This document shows, one piece after another, positions 23,951 to 35,840 of a DNA stretch of 64,000 bases (the first letter of the stretch is position 1; every line of letters starts with the position of its first letter). The stretch comes from Naganishia liquefaciens. Taxonomy: Eukaryota > Basidiomycota > Tremellomycetes > Filobasidiales > Filobasidiaceae. The notes below the pieces were generated by a model. That model was not told the DNA's origin, did no database searches, and saw only the letters and a program-made list of their open reading frames with translations. The position numbers and the translations under genes are program-made. Location: positions 558,001-622,000 of the forward strand of contig BLZA01000032.1 of the NCBI GenBank assembly GCA_013423385.1, read 5' to 3'.

Positions 23951-25228
23951 ATGACTGTCACCATGCCCTCCGTAGGAGCTCCCCTGCCTGCACAGAATGG
24001 CAGCTCATCAACGCCGAAGCGATGGACGGCGTACATGCCAGCTTTGTTTCATCCCGAGGTGAGATATCTCTCAATTCGCGGTATATTCTTTCTAACATCT
24101 TACAGGCCATAGAATACGCACGATCCAAATTCAACCTACTGCAACCTGGCGAGGACCTCACGCAAGAAGAGTGTTTGGCTCAAGCGGATGCCCTGCGTGA
24201 GCTTACAATGTGCTTGAAGCCTTCAGAACTGGTGCCGACCATTCTCTCTGTGACCTTAAAGTGATGCGAGTCGGCAAACTTCCAGAATCCCAGCTGAATG
24301 AGAACGCTGCCCCGCGGCTACGTATTATCGCGCGGAATGGTACCGGAGTCGATATGATTCACAAAGACACCTGCCTGAGGCGTGGTATCGTGGTCACTAA
24401 TCAGCCCGGAGGCAACGCTCAAGCGGTTGCTGAGGTGAGCAGGCAGTCGTCCAAAAGAATGAGTCGTGCTGAACATCCCGAGAGATCAGCTTGCGTTGAC
24501 TCTAATCCTAACCCTTTTACGAAGGGTGGTAGAAGTCAACCAGCGGCTGAGAGCCGGAGAACGGGTTCCATCTATCTCTGCTCTCGCCCCGGGTCTGTAT
24601 GGCAAGGTTGTGGGCTTGATTGGAATGGGTGATATTGCTTATGAGACAGCGAAGTTATTGGTGGTATGTACTCGACGCGACATCTGTCACTCCTTGCGCA
24701 CCTCTTCCTCATCATCATGCCCATCAGCATGGCTTCAATTGCAAAATCATTGTCTATTCTCCCACATCATCCAAGACGAAGTGGACACCGGCCGATACCA
24801 ACAGCTCGGGCACCGTCATCCCGCACCAGAGGGTTTCTTCTATGGCAGAACTTCTACCTGACATCGATGTTCTGTCCATCCATTGTCCTTTGCTACCGGA
24901 GACAAGGCATCTGATCTCGACAGCAGAGCTGCAATGGCTCAAGCCAACAGCAATTATCGTCAACACGGCTCGAGGCGGCATCATTGACGAGATTGCTCTC
25001 GCGTCTGCACTGCGTGAGGAGCAAATTGCGGGCGCAGGAATTGACGTCTGGGAAACCGAGCCGCCGACTACCGAAAAATATGCAGAATTGATCGGCATGC
25101 GTCAGGTGGTCGCTTTGCCTCATCTCGGGGGATCGACGGATGAGGTAACCAAGATTGGCTGCATGAATGCAGTAGATATCGCCTTTGACTACCTAGAAGG
25201 CAAGCCGGCAAGGAATAGAGTCTTTTGA
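23951..25228 (+). CDS. D-isomer 2-hydroxyacid dehydrogenase
   Basis: Exons 23951..24058, 24106..24196, 24262..24434, 24490..24663 and 24728..25228 give 348 residues. The NAD site reads GLIGMGDIAYETAKLL, with alanine where the third glycycle position is usually glycine or similar. Catalytic residues are visible in NTARGGIID (Arg), DVWETEPP (Glu) and LPHLGGST (His). The N-terminal lid has RNGTGVDMIHKD and GGNAQAVAE. The length fits the 3-phosphoglycerate dehydrogenase-like branch but there is no C-terminal ACT domain, so serine synthesis is not assured; hydroxypyruvate, glyoxylate or another hydroxyacid is possible. The intron at 24197..24261 ends in AAAG; this acceptor is needed to keep ADALLMRVGKLPES in frame. 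The neighbouring carboxylate transporter makes uptake and use of one acid plausible. Confidence 0.92.
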
Positions 25229-25308
25229 TCCGTAAGAGGATACAATCATGACATAGGCTATACAACCATTATAGAAGGAAAGGCATATGGAATGCTGAAT
25301 CGCAGCGA

Positions 25309-28300
25309 TTATGGGATCCAGAGGAAGCGCTTGAGCGCGTAGTCAGCCCTGGCAACTATCGAAGTTCCCTTCTGAGCCTCGGCCAAGCTATGAAAGAGGC
25401 GAGGTGAGGCACGAGCGCTGGTCGACGCAAGCTGTCGATCTTACCTGACTATATCTCCCTCCGTGACAAATCCGTCATTTTTGGCGGGACTTCCCGCGTA
25501 ACCTCCCTCTGCCCTAGCGCACTCGCCTCTGATACGTTCGACAATCTTGTCGACTACCTCTCGACATGTTTCCTGGTTTCCTCGATCGGTATCGTCGTCC
25601 TCGTCTGCTCCCGGTGTGACGAATTCTCTGGGAAGAGCCTTGAAAGCGAAGAATTCTGTACCGTCACCCTCTAATTCCGAGCTTTCAGCTCGCGCTTTGG
25701 TCTTTGAAGGTGAGTTCAGCATGGAATATGTCGTTAATCGCGTATCATTCTTTGTGGGTCTGAAGCGGAAAAGAAACCCGGCATTCTGCATCCCTAGTCA
25801 GTACCTGTCTGTAACTTCCGTAGGTTACGGACCTCTTCGGGATCTCGACCTGCTTCCTGGAGCGGTGATAAGATGTAGGCACCCTTCTGCATGGATGTTA
25901 TACTGCGCAAAGGTATCCTCGTGGATGAGACCACCTTCTCCAAATCGTAATCGAAGGATACCACGTAAATTGCCAACTGAGACTAGAATTCACAGGCAGA
26001 CAGAGTGGATTAGAGCCACGTCAACTCCATCGCAGGCATTTTACGCACGACCAACAGAATCTTTTCCTCCAATTTCTGTGTGAAACGCGTGTTGGTTCCT
26101 TCGGGTGAGAATAAAGTCCAGCCATAAATTTTGCGTTCGCCTTCCTCTAATACTCGTGCAGAGCAGGTCTCGACTGCAATAAGAGAGCGTCAACAGCTAC
26201 TCTCGCTTTGCAGAACTGGAGGGACTAACCTGCTGCAGCTCTTATTCTGGACAACCTTACCAAACTCGTCTTATCGACGGATCCTAAATTGGCTAGAACC
26301 TCGCTGAACACCGTCAAATTTCGTTCTCCGACCTGCAGGTCCCACTCAATGGCTGTCACGATCAAGCATATGGTGTCTGCTCACCATGAAGGAGATCACG
26401 GCCTGTGAGAAGAAGTCGCCGATCGCCCCCCTGCCCATCCTTGTAACGGAGTTGAGACCATCGTTCAACTGGAGCAGATCGCCGGACATCAGTCAAACAA
26501 TCAGACATCTTTTACGTGACGCTCACCAGTCCTGTTAAATCGCGCTTTCCAGTACGCGTAAAATCCCCCTTCAGAGCGCTTGTCCCCGCGTACAATCTCG
26601 AAATCTGGTCTCCGTTATTGGCCCACATGTCGTTGAATACCCACTCGATGGCTGGTGTCAGTCGTTCGGGCGTTCGGCCGACTTGTGTGAGCTGATTAGT
26701 CAGGGTGTGTCTGGCGAGGGCAGACTCCACTACGTTCGTCCGATCGAGACAGTCGATACAGTTGACTCGGAATGTTCCTGATTGTTCTCGCATGACTTCT
26801 CCTTGACAAGTCCAGAAATAGCTGTTCGAGGAGGAGTGTAAGCGTGGAGAAGGGCTGGATGATAGAGTAGCTTACCCTTGTTCGGAAAAACTGCTTGAGA
26901 GTTGATCTATCAATTTTCCAATGTTCTCGTATTTCATCCCTTTACCTAAAATGTTTGGTATCATCAGCGCTGTCCACGCGCCGTCGTCGATTCTAGGTCT
27001 CGTACATTCGTTATGGAAATCGAATTCGGTATACCGAACGTCCTTGTCATCGAGAGCCTTGACGACATCCCTATAACCAAGCGTGACGACACTCTCCTTG
27101 CCGGTGATTTCGGCAAGATTGATAATAGTCTAAAAAAGGATACTTCTGCATTAGAAATGCACGATTGTCGGGAAGGATATCCGCACCTGAGGGCCATAGC
27201 GCCGCTTCAGCTCGTCAAAGTGCAACTTGGCAGTTCCGACAGATTGCTCTACAGGTCGTGTGAGCACGGGCGCGGGCTTCATGTCGGTGAGTGTTGAGGA
27301 TTGTTGCCAGAACAAGGGTACTAATCGATGAAAGTTAGTAGACAGACCAGCGATATGTAGCTTAGGATTCCCACGCACTGGAACCTCGAATTTGAGTGAA
27401 GGAGAAGATTGACCATTTGTCTTCAACCTTCAGACAAGCATACGGTCAGTCTATGCATGGATGGCCTCGACTGAAATGTGCAAACCTTGACTCTGATCAA
27501 CATTTCCGTCTCAACAAAATTCGCCACATTACCATCCTCGTCGATACCTCTCCGCTGGAACCGCAGTCCTGCTCTGTCTTTGCTTCTACGCGAAATGACT
27601 GCGATATCGACGGGCGTACTCGGAGGACCCAGATCATTGTCAATCGAATTCGATTTCCTGCCTTGCTGGGGGCTCATCATCGTTGCTTGAGCAGGATCCA
27701 TTGGCGCAACGGCTGGCGGGGGAATATAGAACCGAGACGACTGAACCCAACCTTGAATAAGTGGAAGGATGAAAGAGTGCAAGCCAAGGTCAATGAATTC
27801 CCGCAACATCCATGCGTTCCAAAAGAAGGTCTGGTCGAGGCGACGCCACAATGGCAGAGACACATCAGGTTCAATCCAGGTTTCACCTCGAAGCTGTCTG
27901 GCCAGATCGGAGTTGTCCTCGTTCTTGTCCCTGGGCTTGGCCTCGGATATCTCCGCTGCGGCTTCAAGTCCTCCCCCACCGACAAGACTGGTATCCCTGA
28001 GTACAGTTTTGAACGATTTCTCTTCCGCCGGCGTGCTTTCGGTTGAGCCCAGATCTAGAGGGGTCCTTACTCCTTGGTTTTCCTTCTTCAACAAGGTTTG
28101 CAGCAGACCGGTTGATTGAGTGCGAGCAGAAAGCTGTTTCCGTTTGTGCTGCAGGGTGTGAGAGAGGTCCGTTTCGAATGAGTAGAAGAATCCACCTGCG
28201 AGGCAATGAAGCAGTTGAGCGCGAATCTATCGATTCCCATGATATTTATACTGACCGCTGCCCAAATCTCTGACCATCTCTCTCACAATCTTCGCCTCCA

Positions 28301-29924
28301 AGTCTTTGCGCTGGCTAAGCGAATTAGCTGGAGACGGCTTATCCGGCTTGCTACTCCTGCTATCAAGAGACGTTGTAGACGATTCCATCGCGATCCCGTC
28401 CTCCACGTGCAGCTCCCGCCTCTGCTCTTCAGACAAATCCACCAGTACGCCTGGGACTTGGGCCTCGATCGTTTCGGTATTACCCTCAACCGCTTGATCC
28501 GTTTTCTTGTCTGCACGGGTATCCTTTCCCTTGTTGGCGAAGATGTTAATCTTGCTCCATTCGACACCCATGAAGCTCTCCCGCTTCTTCCCCTCTTCCC
28601 TCTCCTGCTCCATTTGAGTGCCGGGGACATTTGCCATGACTTCTTCGGGTTGTGGCAGCCCATCTTGCGGAGTTGACGTACCGGTCTTCGAAGGATCCGC
28701 AGGATCGTTCTTGTCTTGCTGCTGATGTACCGCTGCGGCAGTCGAGGGCTCTTCCAAATGCACCAGATGAGTCTCTCCGAGATCTCCAGACTCTGTGGGA
28801 AGTGCTTCATTTGTACCCGAACTCGTAGCTTCGGTCTCAGTCTTGTCATCAGGTCCACCAAGAGATTGAGCATCGGAATCTGAATCCTTCTGGGTGGTCG
28901 GCTTTGGCACGGAGAACTTGGGGAGTTGGAAGTGATGCCATTGTTTCGGATTCATGACTCGCGCAAACGCTTCCAAAGGCGTTTCCGCATTGCCTGCCGT
29001 TTGTCCCGAATCAGATGTTTCGGTTGGCGCCGAGGAATAGGCATTAGCTGTATCATCTGTGGAAGGCGCTGGCTCGGGAGTGGCTTTAGGTCGTGACTTT
29101 GGACAGCATGTTAGCACAAACCTCAGGCGACAATCCAAAGCACTGACCTTGATCATCGCTCCTTGAACCTGTTTCATCAGGGCTTCTGCCCCAGCTTTCG
29201 TCAGAGGCACAGCATACACGTTCCGAAGCTCAAATACTGTGCCCTGGCCTGTCGTCTTGTCCCCTTCTTCATCCGTGATTGACTGCGGTTGATCCCGCGG
29301 AGTTGACCCGGTTACTGTCGGCACCGCATCCGAAGATGTTCCTCTCGATAGTCCTTGCCGGAACGCATTCCTCCAATCTCTCCCTGGAGAATCCGATGTA
29401 GGAGACGGAGGTAGGATGCCTTCTCGCTCTGCAATCGCCCTCAACCTTTCCAGTAAAGGGTCTCCCTCCTCCACCACACTGGGCGTCTTGAGCGGTAAAG
29501 CCGGGAATGAACGTTTTTCCTCTGGCGGAAAGATTCTGATCGGCGAAGCTCGAGCTGTAGGTGACTCGATGAAGACGAAGAGATAAGCGGTTGCCCACAA
29601 TCTGGCGATACCCAGAATGCCGCCTATTTCCAAGGTCTGGGTGTCCACATTGTTTTTGATGTTTTTGGAATCCTTTGTGGGTTGATACCGCTGAACGGAA
29701 CCTTTAGGTCCCCATGAGATGAGAATTGCATCTTCAAGGCTGGAATGGTCTGAAGGCTGTATGAGCAGTCCATCATCGGTGGATCGTAATTCAAGGCGGC
29801 GGTGTATGCTGGGCGGAAGAGGCGGTACACGAAATTTCGATGGAAGTGTGGGCGTTGTATGCGTTGATCGCGAGTCCGCTTTCCCAATGGACGTGGTACC
29901 GGGTGACCTTGACGATGGCTCCAT
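25309..29924 (-). CDS. Sac2/INPP5F-like phosphoinositide phosphatase
   Basis: Fourteen exons on the minus strand close in frame to 1,291 residues: 29148..29924, 28256..29096, 27492..28195, 27379..27427, 27187..27320, 27129..27006, 26945..26876, 26821..26527, 26468..26385, 26332..26230, 26173..26049, 25982..25833, 25785..25445, 25387..25309. A Ser/Thr-rich stretch interrupts the N-terminal SAC half. Then FFYSFETDLSHTLQ, ISRRSKDRAGLRF, NVANFVETE, FSFTQIRGS, FHNECKGMKYENIGK and the intact catalytic NCIDCLDRTN follow. Downstream, an hSac2-type domain reads LEEKILLV, IYVVSFDYDLEKV and SITSMQKGAYI. Such enzymes are 4-phosphatases on early endosomes in animals; the fungal role is less clear. The 51-nt intron 29097..29147 is in frame and stop-free, with a perfect GTGCTAAC branch site. 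Confidence 0.92.
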
Positions 29925-30318
29925 CTCGTGCCTTAGGTGTGAACCGGTGCCCGTTTACGCGAGCAGGCGCAAACAAGTAGGATGCTTTCTCATAAACAAA
30001 CACCCTGCGACGATCGACGCTCAATGGTGATCAGACGATGATGATTCATAGATCGTGGATCCAAATTTACATGTATCTGCATTACAGCATTCGGGATGTC
30101 TGTACAGTAATAGTACTCCGGACAGCACTCATCGAGTAAACTTTCGGTCCAGCGTTTCGCTGAGTGCTCCGCTGGCTGCGCAAAAGGTCTCTGTCGGCAG
30201 ATGGACAGCGCATCGTAGAGGTAAATCGGCGATGAAGAACCCGCGGTCGGCCAGACACATCTTACGCAGCGTGTTGTCGGCAGGCGGCGCGTGATGCTTC
30301 GCAAATTGTGTCAATCAG
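29925..30318. other. Intergenic, promoter of Sac2-like gene
   Basis: About 394 bases hold the upstream region of the Sac2-like gene and the 3' end of the unassigned gene, both on the minus strand. No motif or RNA gene seen. Confidence 0.45.
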
Positions 30319-32886
30319 TCATTCCCACCATTCCTGCCCGCGAGCCATGATCTCCTTCAAAGAGACAAACGTGTCCTCTTCATGAAGGCCTCCTGCGCCC
30401 CGGGCGCCTTCATCGATGATCAACTGTTCCGCAAGGCAACACATCGCGACCAAGGTCTGTCGCTCCAATCCGATATTCTCCCAAAGTGCTTTGGTCGTTC
30501 CTGCCGGTTCCGCAGTCCCAGGCGCCCTGTCCGTCAAAGCTTGGAAGTTTGGGATTGGTCTTGAGGATCTTTCCTGTAAAGGTTCAAGCTCTGTTCCTGA
30601 AGGGTACCGGACCTCCGACTCCAGTCTTGCCACGAGCCTAGTCATTGAATTGCAAATGCGAGTACCAACAAGCCGGCTGATAAGGAGTCTCTCAGGGTGA
30701 CGGGGGGACCTCTGCTGCGTGTCTTGTTGTTCTTGTGTTTTGGCTCTGGAGGAATGCCAGATGCCGCTGTCGATGATACAGAGAAGCAGATTGATCGAAT
30801 GATTAAAAGCAGAGTTTCGCATTGTTTGCCGCAGACTGAAAGATTGATCCCTTGTTCCGGAGCTAGGTTTCAGCAAATGCGTCACCTTTGCACATATCGC
30901 CTCCGCGCTCCATAGCGATATCGCATCTACGAAAGGAAATACATTCCTCTTGATGCCTCGATATGCCGAGGCATCCTGCTTGGATGGTAGCGAAGAGCTG
31001 AGTTGTTGCAAGTGGTTCAGCAAGCTGGTGGCGCAATCGAGCATGGAAGGCTCTGCATTTTCGTAAGTGTCATGTGAAGTAAAGGCTCGATAAGAAATAA
31101 TGGCATTAATCGTGGGTCTGATAACGTCGTCCGCCACCGCCATGACGATTTCCCGGACTTGTGCCCCTTCGAGTTGAGCGAAGAGAGGCGGAAGCAGCCG
31201 AAGTAGCAACGACTCCACGAGCGCGATAATTCTGGTGGGCCTGCCTAGAGATGTCTGTGTGCCCAAGAGCAATGAACCAGATGATTGAGGTGAAGCTCCT
31301 GAAGCTGGATTTCCAGACGATGATGATGATGCTGATGCTGATGCTGAGTATGCGAGACACGCGATCTGCGATAGCTGAGAGATGATACTTCTTGCCTGTT
31401 CTAGTATCGTTGGAGAATCTGCGAGGACATGAGGATGACCGGAAATTTCTGGGGGAGAGAGTAGGGCGAGCAAAGTCTTCACGTTTTTGGGGAGATCTGT
31501 AAACGCAATACTGGCAGCTGGATCGTCGAGTAAATATCGGATTCATTTCACAGAAACTGAGGTCAAACTCACAAGAAGAGCATTCCTGAACTTCACAAGG
31601 TCTCGACGTATCATCCTCGGCTCGAAGTCTGCCTAGCGCTGCATCGAAAACATCGCGATTCGATCCAGCGTCAAGCGGACTGCTGTGCACTCCGCACATC
31701 ATCTTCGTCGTATCATCAAGCGAAAGAGGTCGCGTCGAAGGAGAATAGTTTGGTTTAAAAGGTAGCGCTTCGCGCGAACGATCCAGAACAGCATTGCCTC
31801 CAGGTCCATCCATCTCCTCCGGGACAGCTGCAGGGACGTTCGTGCTTTTGCCACTGTTTTCAGATAGGGGCAAAGGTCCTGGCAGTCGACTGATGTCTGC
31901 CGATGCGTTTGGAGAGGCCTTCGGAATTTCGTCTGATGACGAAGATGAAGAAGAATTACGGTGTACCACGTTCTTCGATGATGCAGCCCTCCTTGATAGC
32001 TCTGATCGATTGACGCCTCGGATCCCAAATCAGCCTGATTGATAGTGAGAGTCTAATGCGTACCCTTTTTGACCACCGCTAGCTTTCGTTTGAGCATTGC
32101 GAGCTCCTGCTCGAGCTTTCCAATCCGCGGGTCATCCTTATCAGTGCTGGTTGCGGATTTCTCTTCCGGGGCGGGTTGCCGTTTGAGTTGATGCGTCGCA
32201 AACGACTTGCCGTTCCCGTGTCCAAGGTGCGCAGTTTTACTCTCCCTGAGAATAACACATGCGCTCCTGAGCTCCACGATAAAGTCTGTGTCCAAATGTG
32301 TCTAATAAGAATCCGATCCCAACGAGTCATGCGGGAGACTTACCGGCCGTGATTCGCCCGCTGGGCTTGTGCATCAGGACCAGAAGAGCCTGAATCAAGG
32401 ATCAAATTCAAATGTCGTTACTATGAAGTATGTCCCACCGCAACCCTCACCATTGTCAATCTTAGAAAGTCTGCTGGCGTTGTCGCAACGCGATTCTGCT
32501 CCAGATCCGACATCACGTATGGCGAGAGCTGCGAGTTTGATGGGCATCGGTGCCGCTAAAATAACGGTGTCGCAAGACTCTTAGATGCTACCAACGACGA
32601 ACCTGCGAAAGGCTGTCTTGCAACGCATACGTCAGTAGTCTGGTTCGAATCTCTATCAAAGGACCCGTTCTGGATACCGAGTCCAGTCTTCCAATATCGC
32701 GCCGTTGATGATCGACCAGGTCTCGGCCGCCGCGAATTCAGGGGTAGACGCGGAAGCTACCTGAAACTCGAGATCAGGGAGGCTGCTAGGGGCGATGAGG
32801 TCTGCCCAGTCCTGCCGCAAAAATCCGCACGTGGGATTAGGCGTACCTTGCTCACACGTACCAACAAAATCAGCAACCGTATCCAT
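30319..32886 (-). CDS. Unassigned coiled-coil/helical protein
   Basis: Proposed exons: 32847..32886, 32721 to about 32603-32596, 32555..32451, 32389..32344, 32266..32064, 32001..31573 and 31517..30319, about 714 residues. The N-terminus starts MDTVADFVGTCEQD and is helical (RTRLLTYALQDSL). A short coiled coil follows (GKLEQELAMLKRKLAVVKKE), then a Ser-rich stretch (NSSSSSSSDE). The last exon of 399 codons is mostly helical, with a Ser-Ala repeat encoded by a GCATCA-type triplet repeat (31318-31345) and an acidic C-terminus ending EWWE. I recognise no family. All junctions keep phase except the end of the second exon, where three weak donors compete. That all seven pieces form one gene is inference; the last two exons are the firmest. 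Confidence 0.6.
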
Positions 32887-33386
32887 CGGCTAAGACCTCC
32901 TAGTGTCATTCTTCCCGGCATCGGCGGCTTCTCTCTTTGTTCCAGCTTTCCTTCGCAACCCAATATGAATGATTCAGAGAGCAGATCGGTAGAATCTCGA
33001 AACCGTGAATATTGGTAGACGCCCACTATCGCTTCTCCTTGTATATGCCTTCCTTTGATGTAAGATCGCCTGGAAGATAGTAACGAGAGTTCGAAAACTT
33101 TGCAATTTGCAGCGCTGCTTTATTTCCCTTCGCGGGGCACCTTTTGCCTCGATAATATAATTTTAGAGCTAATACTCTCTTTGGCGATTCTGGAGGACAA
33201 TGGAGGGAGATCGGTAGTTCCTCGATCTTCCAAATCAAGTCTCACCGATCCCAAGCTGAGCTATGTAGCCGAGTTCGAATTTGCCTATAAGTAGGGCTGG
33301 AAGGCCCATCGCGTTAGCCGCAAAATAAGGGTAGCGACACACCCTGAGTCACGCATCTGGCAATACAGTGTTATTGACGAAATTGC
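32887..33386. promoter_or_regulatory. Divergent intergenic region
   Basis: Exactly 500 bases separate the start codons of the unassigned gene (-) and the zinc-knuckle gene (+). Both promoters should lie here. An AT-rich stretch at about 33140-33175 is the only compositional feature. Confidence 0.4.
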
Positions 33387-35391
33387 ATGATGTCCATACG
33401 TCAACGCACTTGCCGGACGTTATTTTCAGAAGACCTGTCCTGGCGAGCCGGTGGTCCAGCTAGCGATATGCTGTCGCCAGTGTTCCTTTGCACGGTATTT
33501 GGTTCCCGTGAACCTAAAATATCAGGCTGGAGAGAGCCATCGGGAACGACGGAGTCCGTAGGTGAGTTCCATTACTGAATTCTTGAAGCATTTGGAAAGG
33601 CGTATGCCCCGCACCGAGTTGAAATGCAAACATGCTCACCGTATGCTACCATCAGCTTTGCATGGCGTTTCTTCGCGCTACCAGATCGCGTTACAGCGAA
33701 CACAGGCAGAAGATCGTGCATCCGATTATGATCTCGATTTCTCGAGACTGGTGGAGAGCATTGTCGATGATGATACAGGCTCTCTTCAGTTCGGGAGACC
33801 GCAGACAACTGTCTCTTTCCGGCAGATCTTGTCGTCCTTTGACAGCAAGCACGCGGTTGCAGCGGTATCACCACCTTGGCAAAGACGACCAAGTGACATG
33901 CCGCATCGTCCGGCGAAGAAACCCTTCCCTTTAGCCGAAACCACGAAGGCACGCCACCCTCAAGAGAAGTCCCCCGCGCCTTCAAAATTTGCCCCGAAAT
34001 TTGCAGATCCCGTTATCTCACGAATACCAGACTGGGTTGCATCCCTTGCAGAGCACTGCGATTCCGAGATCCAGACTGAAGAAACAGCAAAGGAGGAAAA
34101 TGTCATTGAAAAGGATTTACCGCCAGTCTGGGCCTACGGGACGGAAGGGCTGGCGACTTCGCCGTCTATACAGACTTCTCATGGACAACTCAGTCGCGAG
34201 CAAGACCGTACCTCAGCTACACAAGCCTCTAAAGCACCGCCTGCTCGGGTTGATAGCTTTGATTTGAACGGAGACAAAGGTTCGGATCAGAGCGATCCAG
34301 TTCCTACAGATGAGACGTACCCTCTGTGGTCTCTGTTCCCCATGCTAGTTGCGGAGCGAGCCGCTGAGCGTAAGAGACTTGCTGGAGGCAAAGAGACGAA
34401 GGGGCCACAAGAGGGTCTCGTACGATCTTACCTAGGTGATTCGGAGAGCACAACCACTACATCGCAACACACTCGCCAGACGGATGCAAGTGGCAGTTCA
34501 AAAAGGACCGTCGAAGAAAGTGTTACTGAGACGGCGGACATCTTGCAAAAGATTCCCCTATCATACGCAGAGGCACTGGCGCGTTCTCCTCCCCCAGTTC
34601 ATGCTGAAGGAACACCCTTGTCGTATGCAGATGCCCTCTCGCGTTCTCGTGCGCCGATCCAAGCGACACTGGATACTGGTATACTCAACGAAAGGTCATA
34701 CAAGCATGACTCGCTTCAGGGCAGAGGAACTCGTCCCGGAAAGCGTGCTCCAAGGCGAGAATGCATCACTAGCCGCCGTCGGAATCCAAGATTGCAGGAT
34801 CCTGCGATGAAAGGTATGTCGTCATGGGTGCGGTGAAGCATGGTCCAGCTATGATTGAATTGTCGTTGAGCCCTTGCTGAGCTGAACACTCCCGTCGAAT
34901 CTAGCCCAGTCGAATTCACTTTCCCGCACTAACTCCTCAGTGCCCAAGGGAAGGCTTTCCGAGAAACCTATGATCTGCGTGTACTGCGGATTACCGGGCC
35001 ATATAACGCGCAAGTGCCCAGAGCCTGGTTGCCTTGTAAGAAGGCAGCAATTGTCAAGCCCAAGGAATTAACCTTTTGACTCTCTGCTCGGTCCGGTTGC
35101 ATCTATTTCAGGTATCTCTTCGTTGGCGCCGCGAAACAGCCAAGAAGAGAATGGGCGATGCGTCCATTGGCGAGTCTTTCATGCTCTGCGCATACTGCAA
35201 TCAGCCGGGCCACATGATGTTTGATTGTCCAGATCCACGTTGCAAGGTAAGAAGGCGACGTCTCGAATTGAAGTCATCTATGTGACCACTTACATCCTCT
35301 CTGTTCGCTGGTCCAATCCGATGTGACTTATCAGACGGCGGCGGATCACAAGATGAGAAAGAAAACTGCTGGTATTCCTGGGAGAAAGTGA
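33387..35391 (+). CDS. Protein with two C-terminal zinc knuckles
   Basis: Exons 33387..33561, 33656..34813, 34941..35035, 35112..35246 and 35335..35391 give 539 residues. The large second exon is disordered and hydrophilic. Near its end a motif is repeated: LSYAEALARSPPP and LSYADALSRSRAP, 22 residues apart. Two CCHC-type knuckles lie on separate exons: CVYCGLPGHITRKC followed by PEPGC, and CAYCNQPGHMMFDC followed by PDPRC. Zinc knuckles bind single-stranded RNA or DNA, or proteins. The first exon is tentative; a start at 33604 inside the proposed first intron would give a different N-terminus. Introns split the knuckles and there is no protease or polymerase domain nearby, so it is a host gene. 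Function unknown; an RNA-binding role is inference. Confidence 0.72.
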
Positions 35392-35840
35392 ATGTGAGAA
35401 GCGCTTGCCTGCCGCGGAATTTGGCCTTAGATTCAAGGCGTCCTTGCGACACTCGTATCCGGATGCTTGTAGCCTGTACCTCGAAGAGATGACAATGATT
35501 GTACGAGTCGGAAGTGTTCTGACAAGAAACAACAGACTGCAAAGAGGGAAGCAGAACGTATCCGAATTATCACTATTTGTGAATTTTGAATTGATGAAAT
35601 AGCACCCCCGGGCCAGCCTATAAGAATGAGTACACAAAACGCCATCGATACACGGCCGAGCTCCGAGACACCACTTCCATGCGCAGCTTTCCAAGTCCCA
35701 AACACAGACACCACCTCACTCCCACCGCCGCGCCCAGCACCGGTGCATTCCGATCCCCTTTTTAAAAGCACAAAACGATCCGTGGGTGGCGGAATGACGG
35801 TATGCGAACACGACCGAGGAGGCGATTAACGGTGACGCGC
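35392..35840. other. Convergent intergenic interval
   Basis: About 449 bases between the zinc-knuckle gene (+) and RPS4 (-), carrying both 3' ends. Nothing else supported. Confidence 0.45.

Noticed and set aside
27396-28046. 216-codon plus-strand frame
   Set aside because: Antisense to the SAC-domain exon of the Sac2-like gene.
33387-35391. Zinc knuckles as part of a retroelement
   Set aside because: No terminal repeats, protease or polymerase nearby, and the knuckles lie on separate spliced exons of an ordinary host gene.
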